From Aliiglaciecola sp. CAU 1673 (lineage in GTDB: Bacteria; Pseudomonadota; Gammaproteobacteria; Enterobacterales; Alteromonadaceae), in the NCBI RefSeq assembly GCF_029223185.1, contig NZ_JARHUG010000005.1, positions 186,001-250,000 on the forward strand: 64,000 bases of DNA, written 5' to 3'. How positions within the stretch are numbered: the stretch's first letter is position 1; every line of letters begins with the position of its first letter. Positions 43,205-53,353 of the stretch are shown in pieces. The notes beneath the pieces are model-generated. The model had not been told where the DNA came from and did not search any database. It worked only from the letters and a program-made list of their open reading frames with translations. Both the position numbers and the translations under genes were made by a program.

Positions 43205-43267
43205 GAAGTCACTGCAACAGGAAGGTCACGCCTTCATCATAGCAGTGACAGCACGCCTTGGACTAGA

Positions 43268-44143
43268 TCAGTTCGTGGCCTGATAGATTTCCAGTTCATC
43301 AATTTCGATAAAGTTGGCGTCACCAAAATTACTGTGGATCTGCAACCGCAGCACCTTAAGCTCGATGGCCGAAGTCAGACTACCAGTTTGGTCAGGCGAC
43401 TTGGCCAATCGGAAATACTCATGATTGGCAAAACTTTCGCCGTCCAACGAGGCCTGAATAGTGATTTCCTGAGGACCACGTCCCAACTCGCTGGCTTTTT
43501 CGTTGAGAATGACCCGCAGCCCAGAGACTTTAACCTTCTGACCGAAATCCACCTGTATGTAGGGGGTCACGCCAGATTCCTTGCGTACCAGCCAAAGTCC
43601 TCGATTCACTTTATCGCCGGCATCGGCGTTAACTTGCTCGGACCAGGTGTGGCCATCAAAAGCAGCGGCCGCCACATCACCTGAGTAATGGCTATTGGCG
43701 CTGTAACTGGATGCGGTCAGCCCATTGGTGTTGATTAGGGCCACATTCCCCAATGCGCCTGTTTCGATGAGTTTTCCGCCTTCCTCACCAATGCCGGTGC
43801 CGTTTCCAAAGCCGTCTTCGCGACGTACCGCCACATAATCAACCTGACAATTTTTATCGGTAGCGGTTTCATAGCCAATCCGCACGGTTTGGTTGGTGTT
43901 TCTGGCCAGCATCAGGAAATCCAGCCACTTGTCGGTATAGGCCTGCTCGAGACTGAATTCCAGTGGCCAGTCGCCATCGGGGCACTGCAATCGATTATCT
44001 TCGTCCTGATCCACATCCAGCCTGACCATACCGCTTTTGGCTACGGCAAGGTCGGTAATTTTACCTCTGTACTCCTGGGGTTCGGCGCCGGCCGCTAAGG
44101 TAATGGCCAAAGTTAAACCGGCCGCAATGGGACGCATCTGCAT
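43268..44143 (-). CDS. Secreted F5/8 type C (discoidin-like) protein
   Basis: A 291-residue exported protein: signal peptide (residues 1-20, ending AGA), a short N-terminal region with two cysteines, and a C-terminal discoidin-like jelly roll at about 125-288 (AAAFDGHTWSEQ, TPYIQVDFGQKVKVSGLRVILNE, EITIQASLDGESF). Such domains bind carbohydrate or membranes. It precedes the solute-binding gene by 63 bp on the same strand and could belong to the same system. Confidence 0.72.
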   Translation of the reverse strand: MQMRPIAAGLTLAITLAAGAEPQEYRGKITDLAVAKSGMVRLDVDQDEDNRLQCPDGDWPLEFSLEQAYTDKWLDFLMLARNTNQTVRIGYETATDKNCQVDYVAVRREDGFGNGTGIGEEGGKLIETGALGNVALINTNGLTASSYSANSHYSGDVAAAAFDGHTWSEQVNADAGDKVNRGLWLVRKESGVTPYIQVDFGQKVKVSGLRVILNEKASELGRGPQEITIQASLDGESFANHEYFRLAKSPDQTGSLTSAIELKVLRLQIHSNFGDANFIEIDELEIYQATN

Positions 44144-44266
44144 GCTCGAATTCCTGTTTTATGCAATAAAGCAATGGCACAGCAAATTTCGTTCCCAAAT
44201 TGACGTCAAGATAATGGCATCGTCGGACTGTTCCACATCAAGCTACCTCATCGCGCCCGGGAGACA

Positions 44267-45658
44267 CTATAAGGCCGCTTCGCGAAGCTCGGGACCCTCT
44301 TCCAGCAAACGGCGAATCACAGCCAGCCCCTTAACCAGTTCAGTATTATTTGCAGGTCGACTCAAACAAAGACGAATGGCAGGCTCCGGCGGCCTCGGAC
44401 CTACCCGGTACTCGTCACTGTTACGCACCAAAGCGCCGGCCTTTGCAGCCTTTTCCACAAATTCATGTCCTAGCCAGCCATCGGGCAGCGGCAAATACAG
44501 ATTAAAGCTACTGTCGATGTCATCTGTCGCTGCTAAAAACGTTCCTAAATATTCTTGGGCCAGCCGGTGTCGGGCCTGCATTTCCATGGCCAGCCAGTTA
44601 TCCAAAGCCTTCACTTCGCCTTCTTCAAACCAGGTGCAAAACCATTCGAGAGGCAGAGGAGCTCCCGTCCAGCTCGAGGCTCGCAGGGACAGGCGCAAGG
44701 TGTCGAAAAGACATTCTGGCACGACCACAAAGCCCAGGCGCATGGCACCGCTAAAACGCTTGGAAAAACTGCTTACATAAAGCGTGATGTCCGGCGCCAG
44801 TTGTTGCAGGCTCGGCGGTTTTTGCGAGCGGGCGACGAACTGCACATCATCTTCAAGGATCATCACCTTGTGCTGGCGACAAAGGGCAACGATTTGCTCC
44901 CGCCTTGCCAGCGGCATCTGACGGCAGGTTGGATTCTGATGGTTGGGGGTCAGGTACAACAACTTGGGGCTATGATAGGCCAAAATATGCGCCAGCTTAT
45001 CGGGTACCATACCTTGCTCATCCATTTCCACCGGGTGCACTTTCACACCACGATTCTGTGCCGCCGCCAGAATACCGGGGAAAACCAGGGCATCGGTAAC
45101 GACCGCATCCCCTTCTCTGCACAAGGCATTCAGACTTACGCTGATGCCGTGTTGCCCGCCTTGGGTGAATAAGAAGTTACAGCCTGCCATCACCACAGGC
45201 TCGCCATCAAGCCAGTGCGCAAATCGCAAGCGATGCTCTTGATGCCCGAGCTCTGGTGCGTAATCAATGATCCGTGCCAACCGATCGTGATCCTGTGCCA
45301 GGCCCTGCATGGCCCTTTGCAACATTTCCAGCTGTGGCCCGGGCGGCGCAAAAGCAGCCATCATATCCACGGCATCCGCATTTGCTGCCGGTGCGCGAAA
45401 GCCTGAATGCGGTTTTCCGGTGTTCTTTACATAGGTACCGCTGCCGACCCTGGCTTCCAATAATCCCTGACGCTCCGCTTCCAGATAGCCGCGCGTGACG
45501 GTACCAATGGTGACATTCAAGGCATCCGCCAGACGTCGCTGTGGTGGCAGCTTCTCTCCAGGTTTGAGACTGCCGGTTTTAATAGCTTCGGCAATAGCCG
45601 ATGCCAACGCCTTGTATTTGGCCCGTGTGTTGTCGAGAGTCGGAGTCCAGATTGTCAT
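44267..45658 (-). CDS. MocR/PdxR-type regulator (GntR plus aminotransferase fold)
   Basis: A 463-residue protein from the ATG at 45658. Residues 1-75 are a GntR winged helix (KLPPQRRLADALNVTIGTVTRGYLEAERQGL); the rest is a class I aminotransferase-like domain with the probable PLP lysine in SSFSKRFSGAMRLGFVV. The longer frame upstream crosses the dyad and is not used. It is divergent from a LysE exporter and probably controls it in response to PLP or an amino acid. Confidence 0.88.
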   Translation of the reverse strand: MTIWTPTLDNTRAKYKALASAIAEAIKTGSLKPGEKLPPQRRLADALNVTIGTVTRGYLEAERQGLLEARVGSGTYVKNTGKPHSGFRAPAANADAVDMMAAFAPPGPQLEMLQRAMQGLAQDHDRLARIIDYAPELGHQEHRLRFAHWLDGEPVVMAGCNFLFTQGGQHGISVSLNALCREGDAVVTDALVFPGILAAAQNRGVKVHPVEMDEQGMVPDKLAHILAYHSPKLLYLTPNHQNPTCRQMPLARREQIVALCRQHKVMILEDDVQFVARSQKPPSLQQLAPDITLYVSSFSKRFSGAMRLGFVVVPECLFDTLRLSLRASSWTGAPLPLEWFCTWFEEGEVKALDNWLAMEMQARHRLAQEYLGTFLAATDDIDSSFNLYLPLPDGWLGHEFVEKAAKAGALVRNSDEYRVGPRPPEPAIRLCLSRPANNTELVKGLAVIRRLLEEGPELREAAL

Positions 45659-45714
45659 GGTGACAATAAAAATATTGAGCCGGAAGAAATTTAAAATATG
45701 ATATTTGTCACCAT
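45656..45714. promoter_or_regulatory. MocR operator: 10-bp inverted repeat
   Basis: ATGGTGACAA (from 45657) pairs with TTGTCACCAT (45705-45714), 38 nt between arms, filling the gap between the regulator and the LysE gene. The left arm includes the regulator start codon. MocR proteins commonly bind paired sites in such divergent gaps. Confidence 0.6.
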
Positions 45715-45768
45715 TCAATATAGCAATGAATAAATATTGTATGGGTACATTTAACAAATGGAGTCCCG

Positions 45769-46371
45769 ATGCAAAGCCTTAGCAGCGTACTGCTTCCCTT
45801 AACGCTCTTTACCCTGACAGCGGTATCCACACCGGGGCCTAACAATACCCTGCTCAGCGCAAATGGTGCCCGTTTCGGTATGCGCGCCAGTCTCCCCTTC
45901 GTATTGGGCATTCGCCTGGGCAACTTTCTGATGGTGTGTTTACTGGCACTTGGTTTGGGCGGCTTGCTTATCAGCTTCCCCCAGATCCAATGGATACTTA
46001 AGCTGGTAGCCATCGCCTATTTGTTATTTCTGGCCTGTAAAATTGCCACCTTGCCCCCTCCCGGCGTTGTTACCGCAGAAGCCGTTCCCCTGGGATTCTG
46101 GCAAGGTGCCAGTTTTCAATTTATTAACCCCAAAGCCTGGATGACTGGCATGACCTGTTTGTCGGCCTTTACCTTATCCGGTGAAGGCTATGTGTGGTCG
46201 GTAGTACAGGTGATCCTGGTGTGGGCTCTTATCGGATTGCTTGGCAGCCTGTTGTGGGTACAAAGCGGTGTGTTAATGGCCAGATTGCTTAAAACCTCCC
46301 GCCATTGGCGTATTTACAACTGTGGCTTGGCCGGGGCAACCCTGGCCAGCATTATATTGGTGATCAAATGA
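45769..46371 (+). CDS. LysE/RhtB-family amino-acid exporter
   Basis: A 200-residue inner-membrane protein with about six helices and the LysE hallmark STPGPNN near residue 22. The TGGAG site lies before the ATG. It should export an amino acid or derivative. It is divergent from the MocR regulator and overlaps the GNAT gene (ATGA), suggesting co-expression with an acetyltransferase. Confidence 0.87.
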   Translation: MQSLSSVLLPLTLFTLTAVSTPGPNNTLLSANGARFGMRASLPFVLGIRLGNFLMVCLLALGLGGLLISFPQIQWILKLVAIAYLLFLACKIATLPPPGVVTAEAVPLGFWQGASFQFINPKAWMTGMTCLSAFTLSGEGYVWSVVQVILVWALIGLLGSLLWVQSGVLMARLLKTSRHWRIYNCGLAGATLASIILVIK

Positions 46372-46817
46372 TGGAAAGCTATAAAGGACAATATCTGCTA
46401 ACGGATGACAAAAACCGGTTGGATTTGGATGCCATACATCAGGCTCTGAGCAATAGCTATTGGTCACCCGGCATTCCCAAATCCCTGGTAGCCAAAGCAA
46501 TCCAGCACTCCATGTGCTTCGGCGTCTTTTTCGAAGGAAAACAGGTCGGTTTTGCCAGGATGATTACCGACAGAGCGTCTTTTGCCTACCTTGCCGATGT
46601 CTATGTATTGCAGGAGCACAGCGGACAGGGTGTGGGCAAGGCCCTGATGGATTTCCTGCTGGGCCATCCCGAATTGCAGGGGCTAAGGCGGATTATGCTC
46701 TGTACCCGTGATGCCCACGGGCTTTACTCACAGTTTGGTTTCAGCGAAGTTCCCAACCCCGAAATCATGATGCAAATACACTCCCCGAATATTTACCAGA
46801 CGGGGTCACCTGCCTAG
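46368..46817 (+). CDS. GNAT-family N-acetyltransferase
   Basis: A 149-residue acetyltransferase with the acetyl-CoA loop QEHSGQGVGKALM (Q/RxxGxG/A form) and the YSQFGFSEV motif near the end. It starts at the ATG overlapping the LysE stop (ATG 46368 or 46371). Its stop overlaps convergently by 4 nt with the MFS gene. It may acetylate the compound exported by LysE. Confidence 0.85.
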   Translation: MMESYKGQYLLTDDKNRLDLDAIHQALSNSYWSPGIPKSLVAKAIQHSMCFGVFFEGKQVGFARMITDRASFAYLADVYVLQEHSGQGVGKALMDFLLGHPELQGLRRIMLCTRDAHGLYSQFGFSEVPNPEIMMQIHSPNIYQTGSPA

Positions 46818-48001
46818 GGAGAAGGTACCGGCTTGCGGTGTTTCGGCCAGAATGTCCTGATAAGGAGCACACAAACGAGAGAGCTGAACATCAGCCAGGC
46901 AAAGGGCAAGGCACTGTCACTATGGGCCAGCGCCAATATGGGGCCAACCAGTGCTCCGCTGCCAAAACGCAGAGTACCAATCACGGCCGTGGCCGTTCCG
47001 GAATGACTGGGAAAAGCCACCAGAATCTGGGCATCGGCGCTGACCGCAATCAAACTTAACGAGGCCATCAGCGGCATGATGCTGATGACCGTTGCCACCA
47101 GACCCATATCCAGCAGATTGGCGCCAAGCAAGGCCGCGGCAGACAGCAAGCCCAGCACCAATCCCAATCTGAGGATACGTTCACTGCCAAGGCGTGGCAC
47201 CCATCTGGCATTAAACAGGTTGGCCGCCATCAGTGCGGCCACATTAATACCAAACAGAATCCCGAACAGCCCCTCAGATACCCCGAAATAGGACAAGTAC
47301 ACCAGCGGAATGGCAGTCAGGTAACCGAAAAAGGCAAAAGACGCAAACATAGAAGTCAGGATATGGGGCTGTGCTTTGCGACAACCCAATACCTCTAAGT
47401 AGCTTGCAAAAAAAGTTCGCAGCCAACTGGCTGTGCGCTCTCTGGTAGGTACCTCCGGCAAGTAGTGCCAAGACAACAGCATCACTGCCAGGGCATATAG
47501 GGCCAGGGTAACAAAAATCATACGCCAATGGCTTACTGCCATCACCAGGCTGCCCAATGCAGGCGCCAGCAAAGGTGCCACCATCATGATCATGGATACA
47601 TAAGACATGCCTTTAGCCGTATGCTCCTGATACATGTGGCGGATAATGCCAGGCACTGTCACCGCAGCAGCACCACCGGCCAACGCCTGCAATACCCGGC
47701 ACACCCACAGCAGTTGGATATCCTCAACCCAAATCACCAATAGATTGGTAAGCGCAAACCCGAGGAGTCCCCCCAAGGCTAACTTACGACGCCCCAGAAT
47801 ATCGGCCAAAGGGCCGAAAAAAAGCATAGATAAAGCGAAGCCCAGTAGGTAAGCACTTAGTGAAATCTGCACCCACTGCATGCTACTGCCAAGATCCTCC
47901 GCTATCACCGAAAACGCCGGCAAATACATATCGATAGCCAGGGGGGTAACCGCCGTGATAGAGGCGAGTAACAGTAAGATCCAGTTAAAACGGTGCAACA
48001 T
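46814..48001 (-). CDS. Bcr/CflA-family drug-efflux MFS transporter
   Basis: A 395-residue transporter with twelve helices. Motif A of DHA1 exporters is seen in FFGPLADILGRRKLALGG, and DMYLPAF in the first helix is typical of Bcr/CflA. It should be a proton-driven multidrug exporter. It is monocistronic on the minus strand; the 60 bp to hemY hold no recognisable terminator. Confidence 0.88.
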   Translation of the reverse strand: MLHRFNWILLLLASITAVTPLAIDMYLPAFSVIAEDLGSSMQWVQISLSAYLLGFALSMLFFGPLADILGRRKLALGGLLGFALTNLLVIWVEDIQLLWVCRVLQALAGGAAAVTVPGIIRHMYQEHTAKGMSYVSMIMMVAPLLAPALGSLVMAVSHWRMIFVTLALYALAVMLLSWHYLPEVPTRERTASWLRTFFASYLEVLGCRKAQPHILTSMFASFAFFGYLTAIPLVYLSYFGVSEGLFGILFGINVAALMAANLFNARWVPRLGSERILRLGLVLGLLSAAALLGANLLDMGLVATVISIMPLMASLSLIAVSADAQILVAFPSHSGTATAVIGTLRFGSGALVGPILALAHSDSALPFAWLMFSSLVCVLLIRTFWPKHRKPVPSP

Positions 48002-48061
48002 GGGGAGCCATGAATATCAGTTGGTTTGCCGGCTACCCTGAGGGCAGCCGGTCACAATATG

Positions 48062-49222
48062 TCAGCCTTGCAGACTCTGTTTATACAGCGCCAGCGCCTG
48101 GCGGTTATCATGTTGGGCCTCTTTAATGGCAGCCAACAACAGCAGATCCTCATGCCGGCTATCCAACTCGATGGCTTTGGATAAGGCCCGCTCAGCCAGG
48201 CCGAGGTCGCCGCAATTATAAGCCAGATGACCCAGTGTGGAGACCAGCTCCAGGTTGTTTTCATCGCGCTTGAGCCATTCCTCGAGCTTACGCATGGCCT
48301 TGATGGGATTAGCCAATTTCAGACGCTTGAAGAGCGGAAGCAACAAAGGATGAGGACCCTGTTTTTGCCCGTCCACCAGTACCTGTTCGGCATCCTGATA
48401 CATGCCCTGCTCCATCAGTTGTTCCGCATAAGCGGCCTGATGGGCAGGATCCTGACGCTGGGCCCGTGGTAGGTTATGCCAGTTGAGCTTAAGCTGATTA
48501 GCGCCTTCTTTGCTGGCGATATCGGCAAAAATCCCCTGGGCAGCCTGGCGCATCAACGCATCATACTTTTCCAGTCCCAGAGTTTTCTTCCATCCCTTTA
48601 GGCGATCCTGTAATTCGGACCAGCGGCCAGTGGCCGCCAACGCCTTGGCCCACAGCTGTGCTACCCGTGGATGGCCCTGATGCTTTTCAGACAATCCTTC
48701 CAGCAGGGTTAGCGCCTCTTTGGCTCTGTCCTGTTGAAGATGTAGTTTGATCAGGTGCAGTTTGGCCGCCAGCTCACTGGCAGGGAAGGCTGCCGCGCGC
48801 GTCCAAAGCTCCATCGCTTTGTCCCACTGCTTGCGCTTTGTCGCTGCTTGGGCAGAGGCGAGTAAATCCACACCACCGAAAGACTCGCTGTCCAATTTGC
48901 TCAGCTGTTTTTCTGCTTCCTGGTAGTTAGTCTCTTCCAGCGCCAGTAAACCTTGAGTGAAAGCTTTGCGATGGCGGCGTTCCGTCCAGCTGCCAAACCA
49001 ATTGCGGGAACCGGAGAAGAGGGCAAACAGGCGCTTAATTAACCATTCCAGCAGCAGGTATGCCACCAGCAATAAAAACAGGTTCAGCATGGCTGACATC
49101 AGGCTGATTTGCAGGCTGACATTTTCCAACACCACCAGCACATAGCCGTCCAGATTCACCAGATAGTGGCCGCTCAGCAAGCCAGCCACCAGCAGCAATG
49201 ACAAGAGGATCAGACGAATCAT
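48062..49222 (-). CDS. hemY: HemY, TPR protein of the heme-synthesis operon
   Basis: A 386-residue inner-membrane protein with two N-terminal helices (residues 1-22 and 40-62) and a cytoplasmic series of TPR-like repeats from about residue 85. The E. coli HemY counterpart is 398 residues and belongs to the same operon. It overlaps the hemD-hemX stop (ATGA). Its role as a scaffold for heme enzymes is assumed from the family. Confidence 0.9.
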   Translation of the reverse strand: MIRLILLSLLLVAGLLSGHYLVNLDGYVLVVLENVSLQISLMSAMLNLFLLLVAYLLLEWLIKRLFALFSGSRNWFGSWTERRHRKAFTQGLLALEETNYQEAEKQLSKLDSESFGGVDLLASAQAATKRKQWDKAMELWTRAAAFPASELAAKLHLIKLHLQQDRAKEALTLLEGLSEKHQGHPRVAQLWAKALAATGRWSELQDRLKGWKKTLGLEKYDALMRQAAQGIFADIASKEGANQLKLNWHNLPRAQRQDPAHQAAYAEQLMEQGMYQDAEQVLVDGQKQGPHPLLLPLFKRLKLANPIKAMRKLEEWLKRDENNLELVSTLGHLAYNCGDLGLAERALSKAIELDSRHEDLLLLAAIKEAQHDNRQALALYKQSLQG

Positions 49223-51075
49223 AGCTGCACACCTTCAAGGCGATGTGCCAGTCTGTCCTGCAGCGCCTGCGCCGACAGCAAACGCTGTGGATACTGGCGC
49301 GCAATCGCCATGGCCATCAGTTCTTCCAGACTTTGATTAACGGCGGCTATGGCAGCCTGATTACTATCAAAGTACTGCGCAATCAGATTTTTAGCGTCAG
49401 CCAAAGCTTGCTGATAGAGATCTTCTTGCTCAAGTAATACCGCTTGCTGAGCCATTTGCAGTTGATGACGAAGACGGGCCTTGATTAGCCATTGCTGCTG
49501 ATTATCCAATAGCGGCTTAATCTCGCCGGTTTGAAACACTTTAATATCGAACAGCGCATGCCAACTTTGCTTGAGATTACTCCACCAGTCATCCACGGAA
49601 TTGCTTAATCCAGCCTCGGAGCGGGCCGAGTCCACATCGGGCAGCACGATAATATCCAACGGCAAATCATCGGTTGACGCGGCCAGGCTACCCAAGCGCA
49701 GGGCGATATCGGTCAGGGGCGCACCACCAATCTGCGACAAGCCTTGAATATCTTCAGCCAATAACTGGCGAACGGGCAACAGGCTGGGATCGCGCATTTC
49801 CTGCAGACGCACATCGGCATCTTTAAGCATGCGAATAGCAGTATCCACATCATGTTCCAGCCACAGCTTGCGACCGGCCATACGCACCAGATAATCGGCT
49901 TCAGCCAATACCCAATCATTGGGTCGACGTCCTGACATTTGATCCAGCATTTGAGCATTATCTGCTACCCGCACTTCCAATTGCTCGAGCTCAGATAAAA
50001 GCGGAAAAGCCTTTTGTGCTTGTTCAGCCTCGTATGCGCTGAAGGCATCGGCCAACTGCTGCTCGACGTTGCGTTTTTGCAATGCGGCACTGGCAATCAG
50101 CTTCTGTTCGACTTCAGTAGGCAGGGATTGCAACGTGTTTTGCTGTGAAGAGAGGGTCATCCAGCCCCAATAGCCGGCGGCTGCAACGGCGCCTAACAGC
50201 ACAAAAAGAACCAGGATGAAAAACCACAACAAGCCGTTGCCCTTGGCCGGGGTGGGCGTCTTTTTGACCTCAGCGTCAGGCTTTTTGGCTACACTGGGGG
50301 AAGGTGTTTGTTGTTGTGCCGTTTCGGCCATCGCCTGTTTCTCCATAAATTGCTTCGTAGCCTCAATTAGCGCGTCATCACTGGCGCCATTGCTGATACT
50401 AATGCGCTTAATTTGCTTGTCTTTGGCAAGCTTTGCCAAGCGTTCACTAACCACAATCCAGTGCTGTTGCCGTAACCATTGTGGATCAAATTTGCTGAAT
50501 GCAGCATCCAGTAACTCACCACTGGTCACCATAATGCATTGGATCTCAGACTCTTGCCAGGGCCTGCTTGCCTGTGGCGGTGACACCGGCACCCGGCGAT
50601 AAAGACAGATGCTGACCACCTCACAACCGCGTTTGGTCAGCTTCTCCTCAATAAGCGGTCTGCCACCCTCACCTTTAATCAAAAGTACATAGCCACTGTT
50701 GACCCGTTTCAGCGCATCCAGGGCCAACAGGCCCTCAGAGTCCTGACGTTCAGGTACTTGTGCTTTGATACCTGCCTTAGCCAGTGCCTGAGCGGTGCTG
50801 CTACCCACAGCAAAATACTGTAGATCTTTGCGCAGGCCATTATTACCCAAAGCTTCCAAAGCCAGGCGCACAGCTTCGGTACTGACAAAGATCACCGGAC
50901 TGCCTTCCGGCGCTGCCTTTAAGTCAGCAGCCAACTGTGTTTGTTGTTCGGCAACGGCTTCAATCTGCAGCAGAGCCAGTCCCACGACGTTTAACCCGGC
51001 AGCACTAAAAGCCCTTTCGCTTGCTGGCAACTTGCCCTTGGGACGCAGCAACAAAAAGCCAGGCTTATTCGGCAT
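49219..51075 (-). CDS. hemD: HemD-HemX fusion (uroporphyrinogen-III synthase plus HemX)
   Basis: A 618-residue fusion from the ATG at 51075. Residues about 1-240 are uroporphyrinogen-III synthase ([36 protein letters not shown]), which closes the tetrapyrrole ring. A basic, proline-rich linker leads to a membrane helix ([16 protein letters not shown]) and a periplasmic HemX domain with coiled-coil and a [16 protein letters not shown] helix. In E. coli these are two genes. The start overlaps hemC by 11 nt. Confidence 0.88.
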   Translation of the reverse strand: MPNKPGFLLLRPKGKLPASERAFSAAGLNVVGLALLQIEAVAEQQTQLAADLKAAPEGSPVIFVSTEAVRLALEALGNNGLRKDLQYFAVGSSTAQALAKAGIKAQVPERQDSEGLLALDALKRVNSGYVLLIKGEGGRPLIEEKLTKRGCEVVSICLYRRVPVSPPQASRPWQESEIQCIMVTSGELLDAAFSKFDPQWLRQQHWIVVSERLAKLAKDKQIKRISISNGASDDALIEATKQFMEKQAMAETAQQQTPSPSVAKKPDAEVKKTPTPAKGNGLLWFFILVLFVLLGAVAAAGYWGWMTLSSQQNTLQSLPTEVEQKLIASAALQKRNVEQQLADAFSAYEAEQAQKAFPLLSELEQLEVRVADNAQMLDQMSGRRPNDWVLAEADYLVRMAGRKLWLEHDVDTAIRMLKDADVRLQEMRDPSLLPVRQLLAEDIQGLSQIGGAPLTDIALRLGSLAASTDDLPLDIIVLPDVDSARSEAGLSNSVDDWWSNLKQSWHALFDIKVFQTGEIKPLLDNQQQWLIKARLRHQLQMAQQAVLLEQEDLYQQALADAKNLIAQYFDSNQAAIAAVNQSLEELMAMAIARQYPQRLLSAQALQDRLAHRLEGVQL

Positions 51076-52009
51076 AGAGTGCTTCCAAAAGCTGTTTAGC
51101 GCCTTTGCCCAAAAGCCCCTCAGCCAGTTGAATACCCAAGGTCTCTGCATCTTTCACCAAGCCACGGGCTTCGCCGCGGATGACCTTGGTGCCGTCCACG
51201 GCGCCGACCAGGCCCCGCAACCAAATCTCTTCGCCAATCAGCTCAGCATAGCTGCCGATGGGCACCTGACAACCGCCCTGCAAGCGCTGATTCATGGCGC
51301 GTTCGGCTTTTACCCTGATGGCGGTCGCCTGGTGATTCAAAGGCACCAATAATGCAATCAATTCATGATCATCATCACGACATTCGATACCTACAGCCCC
51401 TTGGCCTACGGCCGGCAAAGACTGCGCAGGTTCAATAAAGGCGCGAATACGCTCTGGCATACCCAAACGAATCAAACCGGCAGCGGCCAGGATAATGGCG
51501 TCATAATCGCCGCCATCGAGCTTGGCTAAGCGGGTATTAACATTGCCGCGTAAATCCCGGATCTGCAGATCGGGGCGCAAAGCCCGCAACTGGCACTGGC
51601 GACGCAAACTGGAAGTCCCCACTACAGCCCCCTGGGGAAGGCTGTCAAAACTCTCATAGGCATTGGACACAAAGGCATCGCGGGGATCTTCACGCTCACA
51701 AATGGCATGCAGGCCAAAGCCCTCTGGAAATTCCACCGGTACATCTTTCATGGAATGCACCGCGATATCGGCCCGCCCTTCCTGCATGGCCACTTCCAAT
51801 TCCTTGATAAATAGTCCCTTACCACCAATTTTAGCCAAAGGCGTATCCAGAATTCGGTCGCCTTGGGTGCTCATGGGCACCAGTTCTACCGCCAGGCCGG
51901 GATGAGCGCTTTCCAGGGCGGATTTAACATATTCGGCCTGCCACAGGGCCAGGGCACTTTTACGGGTAGCGATTCGGACGGTTCGCCCGGCGTGGTTTTT
52001 CTGATTCAT
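51065..52009 (-). CDS. hemC: Porphobilinogen deaminase
   Basis: A 314-residue cytoplasmic enzyme that polymerises four porphobilinogens to hydroxymethylbilane. Seen are the N-terminal [14 protein letters not shown], the substrate loop HSMKDVP, TSSLRRQ and [11 protein letters not shown], and the cofactor-binding Cys in GGCQVPIG (about residue 242). The ATG at 52009 is chosen by comparison with the usual N-terminus; the frame continues upstream without support. It is the first gene of the hemC-hemDX-hemY operon. Confidence 0.95.
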   Translation of the reverse strand: MNQKNHAGRTVRIATRKSALALWQAEYVKSALESAHPGLAVELVPMSTQGDRILDTPLAKIGGKGLFIKELEVAMQEGRADIAVHSMKDVPVEFPEGFGLHAICEREDPRDAFVSNAYESFDSLPQGAVVGTSSLRRQCQLRALRPDLQIRDLRGNVNTRLAKLDGGDYDAIILAAAGLIRLGMPERIRAFIEPAQSLPAVGQGAVGIECRDDDHELIALLVPLNHQATAIRVKAERAMNQRLQGGCQVPIGSYAELIGEEIWLRGLVGAVDGTKVIRGEARGLVKDAETLGIQLAEGLLGKGAKQLLEALYAE

Positions 52010-52113
52010 GACATGTTTTTTCGAACTGGCACAATGGCCCTGACAACATGCTATCGATAATAACATTGCGACCGCCCTTTGGGCAGGTGAAAGGCCGCAA
52101 TGAATTTGGGGAA

Positions 52114-52512
52114 TTACTGGTAATCGGCAGAGGCCAGGGTAAATCGAAACTCTTTGCTCAACAAAAGCTTATCGCCCGACCACAGTTGCACCTGCCAATT
52201 CCCCTGCCAAGCCGGCAGCAGTCTCTTGCTTGACCAGGTGCGCCAATTAGGGCTTCTCACCGACATCGGCACTTCCGCCATCAGTTCACCCTGATAAAAC
52301 CATTTATGCACCACATCCTGACCTTGCATATCGTCCAATTGGGTAAAGAACACTACTTGTGTGATCTCATTGGGCTTTCCTATGACCTCGCCTCGCAAAT
52401 CGTCCACCGGTTCGCGCGCAACAACTGCACTGGTGAGTTGGCTGCGTAAAACATCAGCCTGGCCAGGCGCAACAAAACCAAGAATGAGTAATGCGAGTAT
52501 CAGCGCTTTCAT
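52114..52512 (-). CDS. Exported DUF2914-like protein
   Basis: A 132-residue protein with a signal peptide (residues 1-19, GFVAPGQA) and a small beta-sandwich with [26 protein letters not shown] and a C-terminal [19 protein letters not shown]. This matches the DUF2914 pattern. It probably acts in the periplasm; function unknown. Between it and hemC, 52010-52113 hold no gene. Confidence 0.75.
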   Translation of the reverse strand: MKALILALLILGFVAPGQADVLRSQLTSAVVAREPVDDLRGEVIGKPNEITQVVFFTQLDDMQGQDVVHKWFYQGELMAEVPMSVRSPNWRTWSSKRLLPAWQGNWQVQLWSGDKLLLSKEFRFTLASADYQ

Positions 52513-52563
52513 GAGCTGCCTCTCAGAAATGATTAGGGCCAGGATATCTGGCCCTCGTAAAAG

Positions 52564-53232
52564 CTAGCCTAGTCGCTGTTGTAGCCAATGTGAAATTTCT
52601 TGAATCTCTTCCATGCAGACATTATGTTGCATGGGATATTCGCGCCAGCGCGCAGGAATGCCATTTTCCAGCAGCACGTCATGGGCCTGTTTACCCAAAG
52701 CGCAGGGGACCACTTCATCGTATAAGCCATGGGCCACCAGCACCGGCGTGGTGCGGTTGGCATCATTGAGTCTGTCTGCAAATTTTTGCGGCTCACACAT
52801 ATAGGTCGACAACGCCATAATGCCGGCCAACGGCTTGTCAAAACTCAGTCCAAGGTGATAGGCAATTACGCCTCCCTGAGAAAAGCCGGCCAGGATAATG
52901 CGTTCAGAGGAGATGCCTTTGGCCATCTCATCTTCCAACAGCTGGCGAACCAGGGCAACGGACTCCTCAACCCCTTGCACATCGGCGCGGTTATTAAAGT
53001 CAAGGGACTTAATATCGTACCAGGCACGCATTTGCATACCGTTGTTGATGGTCACCGGGCGCACCGGTGCATGGGGAAAAACAAAACGCACAGCCATCGA
53101 TGCTGGCAAGCGCAATTGCGGCACTATTGGCGCAAAGCCGTTGCCGGAATCGCCCAGACCATGTAACCAAATCACCACCGCATCCGGTGTTAGCGAGGGG
53201 TTGACCTCAACGTAGGGTAAAGCAGTACTCAT
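52564..53232 (-). CDS. Carboxylesterase/acyl-protein thioesterase-like hydrolase
   Basis: A 222-residue cytoplasmic serine hydrolase of the esterase 2 family: IWLHGLGDSGNGFAPI near the N-terminus, GFSQGG nucleophile elbow near residue 117, GLYDEVVP for the acidic residue and MQHNVCMEE for the His. It should hydrolyse short acyl esters or thioesters. It is divergent from gmk. Confidence 0.88.
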   Translation of the reverse strand: MSTALPYVEVNPSLTPDAVVIWLHGLGDSGNGFAPIVPQLRLPASMAVRFVFPHAPVRPVTINNGMQMRAWYDIKSLDFNNRADVQGVEESVALVRQLLEDEMAKGISSERIILAGFSQGGVIAYHLGLSFDKPLAGIMALSTYMCEPQKFADRLNDANRTTPVLVAHGLYDEVVPCALGKQAHDVLLENGIPARWREYPMQHNVCMEEIQEISHWLQQRLG

Positions 53233-53353
53233 CAGGTTTCCTTTCTGGTGTCCTTGTTATTATGGGTCCGGGTCAAGGCTTCCCGGCGCTTGCAGTGTGC
53301 TTAAGAAGTTATGCTAACATTGCTCTTTTGTAGCCTCACGAGTTTTTGCGTAC

